The notes under the pieces: model-generated
Told to the model about the DNA's origin: nothing
Seen by the model: only the letters and a program-made list of their open reading frames with translations
Database searches by the model: none
Translations under genes and position numbers: made by a program
Shown: piece after piece, positions 15,550-25,700 of the stretch
Numbering within the stretch: the stretch's first letter is position 1
Layout: each line of letters starts with the position of its first letter
DNA from: Pseudoalteromonas denitrificans DSM 6059
GTDB taxonomy: Bacteria > Pseudomonadota > Gammaproteobacteria > Enterobacterales > Alteromonadaceae
Assembly (NCBI RefSeq): GCF_900112265.1
Contig: NZ_FOLO01000043.1
Span: forward strand, 14,794 to 48,794
Direction of reading: 5' to 3'
Length of the DNA: 34,001 nucleotides

Positions 15550-18375
15550 ATGAGCGACTACAAGCATACTCTGAATCTACCACAAACAGCATTTCCTATG
15601 CGTGGTAACTTGGCTAATCGTGAGCCTAAAATGCTAAAAGATTGGGTTGAGCAAGATCTTTATGGCAAGATCCGTGCTGCTAAAAAAGGTAAAAAACCTT
15701 TTATTTTGCATGATGGACCACCATATGCAAACGGTAATATTCACTTAGGTCATTCAGTTAATAAAATACTTAAAGATATTATCATTAAAGCTAAAACGCT
15801 TTCTGATTTTGATGCGCCTTATATTCCTGGTTGGGACTGTCATGGTTTGCCTATTGAACTTCAAGTTGAGAAGAAAGTAGGTAAACCTGGCAAAAAAGTA
15901 ACGGCTGCACAATTTCGTGAAAAATGCCGTGAATATGCTAAAAAGCAAGTTGAAGGGCAAAAAACAGACTTTATCCGTTTAGGTGTTTTTGGTGATTGGA
16001 ACAATCCGTATTTGACAATGAATTTTGATTTTGAAGCAAATGCGATTCGAGTATTAGGTCGTATTATTGATAAAGGTCATTTACATAAAGGTTCAAAGCC
16101 TGTTCATTGGTGTACTGATTGTGGTTCAGCTTTAGCTGAAGCGGAAGTGGAATATCAAGATAAACAATCACCAGCGATAGATGTAAGCTTTAGATTTATA
16201 GATGAGGCTGCTTTAGTAAGTAAATTCAATTTAGCGCAAGGCCATGAAGGCGAAGGCAGTGTTGATGTTGTTATCTGGACAACAACACCTTGGACTTTAC
16301 CTGCTAATCGTGCCGTAGCACTGCATGAAAATGTTGAATATAGCTTAGTACAAGTTGAAACTGAGCATGGTAAACGCCGTTTTGTTTTAGGCTCTGAATT
16401 AGTTAAAGATGCAATGGATCGTTATGGTTTCGATAAGTTCCATGCATTAGGTTACTGTAAAGGGAGTGAGCTTGAGCATTTAAAAGTACAACACCCTATT
16501 TATGATTTCACTGTACCAATTGTATTAGGTGAGCATGTAACAACAGACTCAGGCACGGGTGCTGTTCATACTGCGCCAGGACACGGTCAAGAAGATTTCA
16601 TTGTTGGTAAAGAGTACGGTCTTGAAGTTGCAAACCCTGTAGGGGCAAATGGTGTATATTTACCAGATACTCCATTGTTTGCAGGTCAACATGTATTCAA
16701 AGCTAATGCCAGTGTGATTGAAGCATTAAAAGAAAAAAACACTTTGATGCACCACCAAGCTTTAGAGCATAGCTACCCACATTGTTGGCGTCATAAAACA
16801 CCTATAATCTTTCGTGCAACACCACAGTGGTTTATCAGCATGGATCAAGCCAATTTACGTGGTGATACATTAACTGAAATAGAGAAAACACAATGGATAC
16901 CTGCCTGGGGTGAAAACCGTATCGCTAATATGGTTACTGGTCGTCCGGATTGGTGTATTTCTCGTCAACGTACTTGGGGCGTGCCAATCGCTTTATTTGT
17001 AGATAAAGATACCGGTGCGCTTCACCCTGATACAGCTTCTTTGATTGAACAAGTTGCTAAGTTAGTTGAAGAAAAAGGTATTCAGGCTTGGTACGATTTA
17101 GAAGTAAACGAGTTACTGAATGATGCTGATAGTGAACGTTATGTTAAAATTTTAGATACATTAGATGTATGGTTTGATTCAGGTGTATCACATGCATGTG
17201 TTGTTGATGCTCGCGAAGAATTAACCGGCCCAGCTGATTTATATCTTGAAGGCTCAGACCAACATCGTGGTTGGTTTATGTCTTCTATGATGACATCAGT
17301 TGCAATTAATGGCCATGCACCGTATCGCCAAGTACTAACCCATGGTTTTACAGTTGATGAAAAAGGTCACAAAATGTCTAAATCTTTAGGCAATGTGATT
17401 TCACCACAAGATATCATGAACAAATTAGGAGCTGATATATTACGTCTTTGGGTTGCATCAACTGATTATACAGCCGAGATGACTGTATCAGATGAAATAT
17501 TTAATCGTGCAGCAGATAGATATCGTAGAATACGTAATACCAGCCGTTACTTATTATCAAACCTTGCAGGCTTTGATCCTAAAAAGGATATGGTTGCATA
17601 CGAAGATTTAATTGATTTAGACAAATGGATTTTAGATAGAGCGGCTGTATTACAAGAAGAAATCATTAATGCATACGATGAATATCAAATGTTAATTGTA
17701 ACGCAAAAATTAATGAATTTCTGTACGCTTGAATTAGGTGCATTTTACCTAGACGTAATAAAAGACCGTCAATATACAGCTAAAACTGAAGGTATCGCAC
17801 GTCGTTCATGTCAAACTGTGCTGTTCCATATTGCAGAAGCTATGACTCGCTGGATGGCACCAATTATGAGCTTTACTGCACAAGAAATTTGGCAGGAATT
17901 ACCAGGTGAACGTGAGCAATATGTATTCACTGGGCAATGGTATCAAGGATTAATTAAGTCAGAGTCATCAGATTTAAACGATCATTGGCAAACTATTTTA
18001 ACAGTGCGTGACCAAGTAAACCGTGTTTTAGAAGCTTCACGAAAAGAAGAAGTGATAGGTGCAACATTACAGGCTAAAGTTATAATTTCAGCGGATCAAA
18101 AGCTTGCTGATAAACTGATTGCTTTAGGTGAAGAGCTACGTTTTGTATTACTTGTATCAGATGTAGATGTCGAAGTAGTCACATCACAGCCTCAAGGTAC
18201 TGTTACGACTGAAATTGAAAACTTATTTATTCAAGTAACGGCCACTGATGGGACTAAATGTGAGCGTTGTTGGCATTACACTGATGATGTTGGTATTAAT
18301 ACTGAACATAATGATATTTGTGGCCGTTGTGTAACAAATATTAATGGTGACGGTGAAGTACGTCAATTTGCTTAA
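15550..18375 (+). CDS. ileS: Isoleucyl-tRNA synthetase
   Basis: Class I aminoacyl-tRNA synthetase charging tRNA-Ile, with an editing domain for mischarged valine. The signature HLGH is at residues 65-68 and KMSKS at 608-612. The CP1 editing region contains the WTTTPWTLPANRA segment. The C-terminal zinc ribbon has C904, C907, C924 and C927, offset by three from E. coli. The length of 941 aa is normal (E. coli 938). GGAAAG precedes the ATG. The bacterial (IleS1-like) form is indicated by the C-terminal zinc ribbon. Confidence 0.98.
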   Translation: MSDYKHTLNLPQTAFPMRGNLANREPKMLKDWVEQDLYGKIRAAKKGKKPFILHDGPPYANGNIHLGHSVNKILKDIIIKAKTLSDFDAPYIPGWDCHGLPIELQVEKKVGKPGKKVTAAQFREKCREYAKKQVEGQKTDFIRLGVFGDWNNPYLTMNFDFEANAIRVLGRIIDKGHLHKGSKPVHWCTDCGSALAEAEVEYQDKQSPAIDVSFRFIDEAALVSKFNLAQGHEGEGSVDVVIWTTTPWTLPANRAVALHENVEYSLVQVETEHGKRRFVLGSELVKDAMDRYGFDKFHALGYCKGSELEHLKVQHPIYDFTVPIVLGEHVTTDSGTGAVHTAPGHGQEDFIVGKEYGLEVANPVGANGVYLPDTPLFAGQHVFKANASVIEALKEKNTLMHHQALEHSYPHCWRHKTPIIFRATPQWFISMDQANLRGDTLTEIEKTQWIPAWGENRIANMVTGRPDWCISRQRTWGVPIALFVDKDTGALHPDTASLIEQVAKLVEEKGIQAWYDLEVNELLNDADSERYVKILDTLDVWFDSGVSHACVVDAREELTGPADLYLEGSDQHRGWFMSSMMTSVAINGHAPYRQVLTHGFTVDEKGHKMSKSLGNVISPQDIMNKLGADILRLWVASTDYTAEMTVSDEIFNRAADRYRRIRNTSRYLLSNLAGFDPKKDMVAYEDLIDLDKWILDRAAVLQEEIINAYDEYQMLIVTQKLMNFCTLELGAFYLDVIKDRQYTAKTEGIARRSCQTVLFHIAEAMTRWMAPIMSFTAQEIWQELPGEREQYVFTGQWYQGLIKSESSDLNDHWQTILTVRDQVNRVLEASRKEEVIGATLQAKVIISADQKLADKLIALGEELRFVLLVSDVDVEVVTSQPQGTVTTEIENLFIQVTATDGTKCERCWHYTDDVGINTEHNDICGRCVTNINGDGEVRQFA

Positions 18376-18406
18376 GCCTTACCTAGAATAATATAGTATA
18401 GTTTTT

Positions 18407-18428
18407 AAGGGCGAATTTATTCGCCCTT
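18407..18428 (+). terminator. Hairpin between ileS and lspA
   Basis: AAGGGCGAA, loop TTTA, TTCGCCCTT, followed by TGTTTT. It resembles an intrinsic terminator but lies inside a conserved operon, 26 bp before lspA. It may lower lspA-fkpB-ispH expression relative to ileS, or be a processing site. Confidence 0.7.
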
Positions 18429-18453
18429 TGTTTTATAAGTATTGGAGAATAAA

Positions 18454-18969
18454 TTGTTTAAAGCAAAATCTGGTTTAGTTTGGTTATGGTTGACCGTGAT
18501 ACTGTTAATTGCAGATCAAGTTTCTAAAATAATGATCAGCACACAAATGAAGCTCTATGAATCTATTGAGCTTTTACCTGTATTTAACATTACCTACGTA
18601 CATAATTACGGTGCTGCATTTAGTTTTTTGACCGATGCTGGCGGATGGCAACGTTGGTTTTTTAGTATTATTGCAATCAGCATCAGTGCTTTATTATTGT
18701 GGTGGTTAAAAAAATTACCCGCAAATAATAAAATACTAGGTTCAGCTTATGCGTTAGTTTTAGCTGGAGCTCTGGGAAATTTGTACGACAGACTAAGTTA
18801 TGGCTATGTTATAGATTTTTTACATGTTTATTATAAGACTTGGGACTTTCCCGTATTTAATATTGCTGATAGTGCCATATGCATAGGCGCAGGTTTATTA
18901 TTAATTGATGCATTTCTGGAAGAAAAAGTTAAATCAGTAAATGAGCAAAAGAAAGAAGGTACAGAATAA
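18454..18969 (+). CDS. lspA: Lipoprotein signal peptidase (signal peptidase II)
   Basis: Aspartyl protease of the inner membrane that cuts the signal peptide of prolipoproteins before the lipidated cysteine. Four hydrophobic spans are visible. The catalytic pair is D121 (GYVIDF) and D139 (FNIADSAI), and the conserved NYGAAFSF lies at about 51-58. The start chosen is TTG with GGAG six bases upstream, giving 171 aa (E. coli 164). Another in-frame TTG four codons earlier (18442) overlaps that ribosome binding site and is less likely. The stop codon overlaps the fkpB start (TAATG). Confidence 0.95.
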   Translation: MFKAKSGLVWLWLTVILLIADQVSKIMISTQMKLYESIELLPVFNITYVHNYGAAFSFLTDAGGWQRWFFSIIAISISALLLWWLKKLPANNKILGSAYALVLAGALGNLYDRLSYGYVIDFLHVYYKTWDFPVFNIADSAICIGAGLLLIDAFLEEKVKSVNEQKKEGTE

Positions 18970-19424
18970 TGACAACTGTAATTAATAATAACTCTGAAGT
19001 TATTTTTCACTTTTCGATCAAGTTGCCTGATGGTTCAGCAGCTGATTCGAGTAAGGTACATAATAAACCTGCAAAGCTAATTATTGGTGATGGTAGTTTA
19101 ACTGCAAATTTTGAAAAGTGTTTATTAGGGCTTAAAGCGGGTGACAATAAGTCATTCGAACTTGCTCCAGAAGATGCATTTGGTCAACCTAATCCAGATA
19201 ATATTTATCATCTTGATCGCGCTAAGTTTGGTGCAGACACTCCAGCAACAATCGGCGCGATTATCGCTTTTACACAACCAGATGGTTCTGAATTGCCAGG
19301 TATTATTCGTGAAGTAGCTGGCGACTCAGTTACGGTTGATTTTAATCATCCGTTAAGTGGTCATCAACTGACATTTGATGTGGAAATAATAGAAGTAAAT
19401 AATGTTGAGGTTTCAAGCTCATGA
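18969..19424 (+). CDS. fkpB: FKBP-type peptidyl-prolyl isomerase, SlyD-like
   Basis: Small cytoplasmic FKBP of the SlyD/SlpA class, 151 aa (E. coli FkpB 149). The FKBP fold is split by an insert-in-flap domain at about 74-120. The ends are marked by LIIGDGSLTANFEKCLLGLK (about 37-56) and VDFNHPLSGHQLTFDV (123-138). No histidine-rich tail of the SlyD type is present, so FkpB fits better than SlyD. It overlaps lspA by one base and ispH by four (ATGA), implying translational coupling. Confidence 0.95.
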   Translation: MTTVINNNSEVIFHFSIKLPDGSAADSSKVHNKPAKLIIGDGSLTANFEKCLLGLKAGDNKSFELAPEDAFGQPNPDNIYHLDRAKFGADTPATIGAIIAFTQPDGSELPGIIREVAGDSVTVDFNHPLSGHQLTFDVEIIEVNNVEVSSS

Positions 19425-20350
19425 AAATCATGCTAGCAAATCCGAGAGGATTTTGTGCAGGTGTTGATCGTGCTATTAGTATCGTTGAGCGAGCATTAGA
19501 TATCTTTAAGCCGCCTATTTATGTACGACATGAGGTTGTTCATAACAAATTTGTCGTGAATGGTTTAAAAGAGCGCGGTGCAATTTTTGTAGAAGAATTA
19601 GGTCAAATACCTGACGATAGCATAGTGATATTTAGTGCCCATGGTGTGTCACAAGCGGTGCGTAAAGAAGCTAAAAAACGAGAGCTTAAAGTTTTTGATG
19701 CAACCTGCCCATTAGTGACAAAAGTGCATATGGAAGTCACTCGAGCAAGTAGAAAAGGTATTGAGTGTGTTTTGATTGGTCATCAAGGTCATATTGAAGT
19801 TGAAGGTACTATGGGTCAGTATGATAATGCTGATGGCGGTATTTATTTAGTACAAACGGTTGAGGATGTGGCAAGTCTACAAATTAAAAACCCAGAAAAC
19901 GTGATGTACTGTAGTCAAACAACTTTATCAGTAGATGATACGGCCGATGTAATTAACGCACTGCGTGATAAATTTCCACAAATAGATGGGCCTCGTAAAG
20001 ATGATATTTGTTATGCAACACAAAACCGTCAGGATGCTGTTAGAGACTTGGCAAGTAAAGTAGAGCTATTGTTAGTAGTAGGTGCCAAAAATAGCTCAAA
20101 TTCAAATAGGCTAAGAGAAGTTTCAGAGAAACTGGGCACAACAGCCTATTTGATTGATGATGCCGACTCTATGGATAGGAATTGGTTTAATAATATAGAG
20201 GTAATCGGTGTTACTGCGGGCGCTTCAGCCCCTGATATATTAGTTAAGCAAGTCATCGCGCAATTAAAAGAGTGGGGTGGCTCGGATGTTGTTGAAAACC
20301 CCGGCGCATTAGAGAATACTGTTTTTGCGGTTCCAATAGAATTAAGGTAA
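19421..20350 (+). CDS. ispH: 4-hydroxy-3-methylbut-2-enyl diphosphate reductase
   Basis: Iron-sulfur enzyme performing the last step of the MEP isoprenoid pathway, making IPP and DMAPP. The three cluster-binding cysteines are C12 (NPRGFCAGV), C96 (DATCPL) and C196 (DDICYATQ). Active-site H41, H74, H123 and E125 are present. The product is 309 aa (E. coli 316). It is the last gene of the housekeeping run; the type IV pilus genes begin about 200 bp downstream, the same neighbourhood as in P. aeruginosa. Confidence 0.98.
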   Translation: MKIMLANPRGFCAGVDRAISIVERALDIFKPPIYVRHEVVHNKFVVNGLKERGAIFVEELGQIPDDSIVIFSAHGVSQAVRKEAKKRELKVFDATCPLVTKVHMEVTRASRKGIECVLIGHQGHIEVEGTMGQYDNADGGIYLVQTVEDVASLQIKNPENVMYCSQTTLSVDDTADVINALRDKFPQIDGPRKDDICYATQNRQDAVRDLASKVELLLVVGAKNSSNSNRLREVSEKLGTTAYLIDDADSMDRNWFNNIEVIGVTAGASAPDILVKQVIAQLKEWGGSDVVENPGALENTVFAVPIELR

Positions 20351-20360
20351 TTAAATTTTA

Positions 20361-20385
20361 AGAGGCTTATTTTAAATAAGCCTCT
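20361..20385. terminator. Hairpin after ispH
   Basis: AGAGGCTTAT, loop TTTAA, ATAAGCCTCT: a perfect 10-bp stem 11 bp past the ispH stop codon. No U-tract follows on the plus strand, so it may be an mRNA end-protecting structure or a weak terminator. The rest of the spacer up to 20553 is AT-rich, with no clear promoter found for the pil cassette. Confidence 0.6.
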
Positions 20386-20553
20386 ACGTGCTCCTCTATC
20401 ATTTTATTTTTCGCAATAAAGTAAAGCAATCACTTGTTCCACAAAGCAAAATATGTTAAAAATCACACAAATATATTTAATACTCTCCTATTCGTAAATT
20501 AATAATACTAAAGCATTAATTATAAAACAATAATAATAAAAACAGGTTCATTA

Positions 20554-21102
20554 ATGACTCAATCATCAGAAAAAGGTTTTACTTTAATTGAAGTGCTTAT
20601 TGCATTTGTTGTATTGTCAATTGGCCTTTTAGGGGCTGTGGCGTTACAAGCCAAAGCAAAACAAGCGAGTTTCGATTCTCTACAAAGAACAGCAGCCTTA
20701 AGTTTAGGGAATGACATATTAGAGCGGATCGGTGCAAATGATACTAACGATGCTTTAGCAATTTATACAACATCTTTTTCTTCAACAGATCCTGAAAACG
20801 CTGCATTTTCTAATACTTGTTTTAATGCTGCCTGTGATAGTGAGCAATTAGCTCGATTTGATCTAGAACAATGGGGGAGGTCTATTCGTGCTCAAAATGG
20901 TACTGGCACTTTAGCTGGGGCCACAGTATGCATTTTATCTACAAGAGATGATCAAGAACTTGACTTGCAAGTAATTATAACTTGGATAGGTAAGCAAGAA
21001 CAGGTTCAAAGTACTGAAAACCAAAGTATAGTATGTGGTGATGCAAATGCACAGCGTAAACTTGTTTCTTTGAGACGCTTTATATACATGAGGCCGGCAT
21101 AG
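20554..21102 (+). CDS. pilV: Type IV pilus minor pilin PilV, copy 1
   Basis: Minor pilin of the tip-priming complex that starts pilus assembly together with PilW, PilX, PilE, FimU and PilY1. The 182-aa prepilin has a short leader cut by PilD after G8, with F9 and the conserved Glu at mature position 5 (GFTLIE). The hydrophobic helix (LIAFVVLSIGLLGAVAL) is followed by a globular domain with four cysteines. The ATG lies about 200 bp after ispH. Its stop codon overlaps the GTG start of pilW. Its paralogue is the gene at 26065. Confidence 0.92.
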   Translation: MTQSSEKGFTLIEVLIAFVVLSIGLLGAVALQAKAKQASFDSLQRTAALSLGNDILERIGANDTNDALAIYTTSFSSTDPENAAFSNTCFNAACDSEQLARFDLEQWGRSIRAQNGTGTLAGATVCILSTRDDQELDLQVIITWIGKQEQVQSTENQSIVCGDANAQRKLVSLRRFIYMRPA

Positions 21103-22130
21103 TGAAATTTCATGAAAGTAATAATATAAAACATCAAGGTTTCACTTTAATAGAGTTGATGATCTCTTTAGTGATAGGACTTTTTATACTTTCGGGTGTT
21201 ATGTTTACGTATATGAGTATGAAATCAACGACTAAAAGTACTTTAGAAATAGGAGAAATACAGGAATCTGGTCGTTTAGCTATGGATATTATTAGTAAAG
21301 ATATAGAAAGAGCGGGGTTTTGGGGCTCGTATTATGGTAATACATTAGACTTTAATAATGTAACCGTACTTGCAAACCCCGGAACTGATTGTTCTGAAGG
21401 TGATAATAATGCAAGCTTTCCTGGTAATTTTCCTACGAACTTTAGATATATATATGGTATTGAGACGAGTTCAGCTAATGCTTTAGGCTGTATAACAAAC
21501 GCGGTTCAAAATACTGATGTAATTCAGATGAAAGGTCTTGGAGGGAATAACATCAAAGGAGAAGCATCAGGTGTTGGAAGATACTATTTAATCACTCAAA
21601 AAAAATCGGCGCAGTTCAGGGTCGGGGATGGCACCGTTTTTAACATTGCAGACGTAAATACAAATAGCACTGTGTGGGAATATAATCATTATGTATATTT
21701 TATTTCATTGCAAACAGGTCAAAGAGTAAAAGGTCAGGAAGTTGATATTCCTACTTTAATGAGAAGACGTTTATCTGCTGAAAATGGTGGTGAGTTTTCT
21801 GAAGAAGTTATTATGGAAGGCATTGAAAATATGCGCTTTGTTTATGGGATTGATACTAATGCTAATGATAAAGTTGATACTTATAGAGTTGCAGAGCAAA
21901 TGCAAGCTATTGATTGGGAACAATCAAATTCAAAAATAATGTCAGTGCAAATATTTTTATTGGTACGCTCATTACAAGAGGATTTTTCATCTCCTGCAAG
22001 AAATAGAACTTATACATTGGGCGGTGTCGGCAATGATACAGCAAAAACACTTACCTTTAATGATAGGTTCCGGCGCAGTGTATTTGTTTCTACGGTGAGA
22101 TTAGTTAATGGAGGCTCAGAACTTTGGTAA
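21102..22130 (+). CDS. pilW: Type IV pilus minor pilin PilW, copy 1
   Basis: PilW-type minor pilin, 342 aa. The prepilin site is G13/F14 with Glu at +5 (GFTLIEL), then a long hydrophobic N-terminal helix. The family block EIQESGRLAMDIISKDIERA follows the helix, and VQIFLLVRSL lies near the C-terminus. Residues 251-259 (DTNANDKVD) have the spacing of an EF-hand-like calcium loop. The start is GTG, overlapping the TAG of pilV by one base, with no strong ribosome binding site: translation is probably coupled. The paralogue at 26612 starts with ATG and has a shorter leader. Confidence 0.92.
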   Translation: MKFHESNNIKHQGFTLIELMISLVIGLFILSGVMFTYMSMKSTTKSTLEIGEIQESGRLAMDIISKDIERAGFWGSYYGNTLDFNNVTVLANPGTDCSEGDNNASFPGNFPTNFRYIYGIETSSANALGCITNAVQNTDVIQMKGLGGNNIKGEASGVGRYYLITQKKSAQFRVGDGTVFNIADVNTNSTVWEYNHYVYFISLQTGQRVKGQEVDIPTLMRRRLSAENGGEFSEEVIMEGIENMRFVYGIDTNANDKVDTYRVAEQMQAIDWEQSNSKIMSVQIFLLVRSLQEDFSSPARNRTYTLGGVGNDTAKTLTFNDRFRRSVFVSTVRLVNGGSELW

Positions 22131-22666
22131 ATATTAAAATAAGAAAAAACTCAGGTGTTGTATTAATAACTGCACTCATTATGATTTTTGCGGTATCAGG
22201 TATTGCTGTTGCCTTAATGAGTTCCAGTAGTATTGATTTAAAAATCGTTAATGCAACTCAAGAAAAAGAAAAAGCAATTAATTTAGTCAAAGGAGACTCT
22301 TTTAGAGCGATAGGCACTGAAACATCAAAAGATGTTAATAGTCATTTTTTTTATTTGAAAGGGCGATTTACTACAAAAAGTGCTGATGAAAAAAATCAAT
22401 ACTTTGATATAAGTAATATTAGCGGAGATACTAATGCGTACGGGCAGTCTGACTCTAAAGTATTATTATACAATGAAAACTTCGGACCTGGTCCATTGAA
22501 ATGTTTACCTAGAATTGCAGTAACCCCTTCTTTAATGTGCAATTATCTTCGAATGCAAACTTCAATGCATTACGGGAAATTAGGTAGTAACGGTATTGGT
22601 AAACATGATATTGAAATCCATAGTGGTTTAGTTCAGGCCTTAGGGCCATCAAGCGAATCTTTATAA
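22124..22666 (+). CDS. pilX: Type IV pilus minor pilin PilX, copy 1
   Basis: PilX-type minor pilin, 180 aa. A basic leader ends SG, then VVLITALIMIFAVSGIAVAL. Mature position 5 is Thr, not Glu, as is usual for PilX and its secretion counterpart GspK, which sit at the filament tip. The C-terminal part shares with copy 2 a two-cysteine block and the ending YGK...SNGxGKH. The start is TTG with GGAGG nine bases upstream, overlapping the end of pilW by seven bases. The rare start codon suggests low translation. Confidence 0.85.
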   Translation: MVNIKIRKNSGVVLITALIMIFAVSGIAVALMSSSSIDLKIVNATQEKEKAINLVKGDSFRAIGTETSKDVNSHFFYLKGRFTTKSADEKNQYFDISNISGDTNAYGQSDSKVLLYNENFGPGPLKCLPRIAVTPSLMCNYLRMQTSMHYGKLGSNGIGKHDIEIHSGLVQALGPSSESL

Positions 22667-22704
22667 ATAATATTTGATTTGCAGTAAATAATTAAGGAAT
22701 ACAG

Positions 22705-25700
22705 GTGTTAAAAAAAATAACAATTAAAATCCCTGCGATATGTTTAGCATTATTATTTGCTTCGCCGCAAATAATTAAAGCTGAAGATATCGAAATTTAT
22801 GTTAATCACAATGTTAAAGATTTATCTGAAAAACCTCGCGCATTAATTATTTTTGATTCATCAGGAAGTATGGCTTGGTCAATCGCTGATGGACATCGAT
22901 GTCGTGGGGAGTGTTGGGATAGTAGAATGAAAGTTGCAAAATCTGCAATTAAATCTCTGATCACCCATGAAGATAATCAAAATATAGATTTTGGCTTGAT
23001 GCGTTTTAATAGTACTGATGGGGGCTATGTTATAGAAGGATTAGGAGCGAGTCAGTCTGATTTAGTTTCGGCCATTGATAATAAGATTTGGGCCGGTGGT
23101 GGAACTCCTTTAACTGAAACAATGTGGGAAGCTTATCGGTATCTATCAGGTCAAGGTGTTGATTTTGCCAAAAATGTAGATGATCGAGATACCAGTATTG
23201 AACATTACTGGAAAACATATACATCACCTTTTGTGCCTTCTAAAGATGCTTCTGGAAAAGACATTTTACGTTGTGATAATAGCGTTCATGTCATTATGAT
23301 GACTGATGGAGATCCGAGCACATCTGATGATTCAAGTCGAAATACTTCAATTAGCCAGCTAGCAGGAGGTGGCAGCGGAGATCATTTAGATGAACTAGCA
23401 AAGTATATGCATGATGAAAATACAGATTTATGGTCAAGTACATCTGTAAAAGATACAGCCACAGTGCATACTATTGGTTTTGGTACAGGAATGTCTTCTA
23501 ATGGAAAATTGCTATTAAAAAATACTGCAGCAGCAGGTGGTGGGGTTTATACAGCAGCAGAAACAGCAAGTGATTTAACAAAATCACTCAATCAAATATT
23601 TAGAGATATAAAAGCGTCTAATACTAGTTTCACAGCACCTTCTGTTAGTAGTAACTCCAGTAAAGTAAAAAGTGGTGATTATGTATATTATGCAATGTTT
23701 TACCCAAGTACGGATACACGTTGGGCTGGAAACTTAAAAAAGTTTGAAGTTAATGGCGATAAAATTATTGGTGGGGATGGTAAGTTAGCTGTTGACGATG
23801 GAAAAATTCTTGATTCAGCACAAAGTTTTTGGCTTGGAAGCAATGCCGCAGATGGTTCTGATGTAAAACAAGGTGGTGCTAACTTACAGTTAACAAATCA
23901 ATCTACACGAACAATCTATACAGATATTGCTGATAGTGATGGCATATTGAGTTACTTCAATAAAACAACTGCTTTAACTATGGATGACATAGATAATGAC
24001 TCTGATTTGGCAAACTTTATGGGTACAAATGCTGGGGGTTTAGATAATTTATTTTCATGGGCTATTGGTAATGATGTTGACAATGAAAATTCTGATGGTA
24101 ATAAACGAAAAGATATCATGGGTGACCCATTGCACTCAAAACCTATCGCCATTGATTATGGTAATGATGATATTCGCATCGTGATAGGCACTAACGCTGG
24201 TTTTGTGCATATGTTTAAAGATTCAGGTGACACAGTAAGTGAAAGTTGGGCATTTATTCCAAAAGAACTTTATCCTAATTTAATTAAGCTAAGAGACAAA
24301 CAAGCAGGTAAGGTATATGGTATGGATGCGCCTGTATCAGTGTACTTTAAAGATGATAACGCTAATGGTAAAGTTGATGAAAGTGATAAAGTATTTGCTT
24401 ACTTTGGTATGCGCAGAGGCGGTTCAACTTATTATGCCTTAAATATTACAGATCCAAATACACCAAAACTTTTGTGGATTATATCACCTACCCAATCACC
24501 AAAAAATGACGACTTTTCTGAATTAGGCCAAACTTGGTCAAAACCTTATGTAACTTATGTTGATATTAAAGGCCATGATAGTAATAAACCGGTTCTTATT
24601 TTTGGTGCCGGTTATGACCCTATTAAAGACGATAGTTTAACAACCGATACGACTGATAAAAAAGGGCGAGGCGTTTATATTGTAGATGCAGAGTCTGGCG
24701 AACTTTTATGGAGTTTAACACCTGCTGGAACTGGGGGGAAAAATACGCATTTTGCCAGTATTGCGACAGATAGCCTTTCAGGGCTAGACAGTGTACCCAG
24801 TGCAATAACAACCTTAGACTCTGACTATGATGGCATAGTAGACAGACTTTATTTTGGGGATACTGGGGGGAAAGTTTGGCGAGTAGACATGCCTGGTTCA
24901 AATCCATTTGACACTGAAAAGCCTTGGAAACCTCACGCTGTTGCTGATTTATCGGCGACAAAACAAAAGTTTTTTTATGCACCTGAAGTTGCGAGCACTT
25001 ATTTTAGTAAAATAACAAAAACAACGATAGATTCAAAAACATTTTTATCTCGCAAGCAAACTCCATTTGAAGCGATATTAATTGGTAGTGGTGATAGGGT
25101 TAATCCTGTTTCTGATACAAAAACGGCTGATTATTTATATATGATCCGAGATGAAAATACGATCACACAATATTTTGCATCAGACAAGGTACCAGAGCCT
25201 GCTAACGTATCAAAGTTGCTTGATATCACGAGTGATCCATTTAATTCTAAATTAGGAAGTGATAAAGATTTTAGAGAGTTAGAATTAGAAATTTCAACAG
25301 ATTTTAAAGGTTGGTTATATAAGTTAAGTGCAGGTGAAAAGTCATTATCTAAGCCTGTAGTTGCAGGCGGAGTTGCTTATTTTTCAACTTTTTCACCAGG
25401 CAGTGATGCAGAAAACCAATGTTCTGTTAGTGGTGGTAATGGTGGCTTATACGCATTTCATTTGTTATACGGCACTATTGCAAATGATATTAAAAAACTC
25501 AATATAGGTGACAGTATACCAGATAGCCCACCTATTTATTTATCTGTTGAAAATAAGGAAATCGTTATTTCATTATTATGTCCAGGTTGTGAAAAAGGTA
25601 TCATCCCGGAACTACATCCAGTTTTAGAAAATGAAGTGGCAAAAGATATAAATGGTGACGGTAAGATAGATGTTATGTCCACAAAGAGATTAAAACTTGA

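Noticed and set aside
20455..20475. Possible CRP site around ATCACACAA upstream of pilV copy 1
   Set aside because: Only one half-site (TCACA) fits; the partner half at six-base spacing does not match TGTGA.
24623..24982. 119-codon minus-strand frame inside pilY1 copy 1
   Set aside because: Antisense shadow; no ribosome binding site or recognisable domain.
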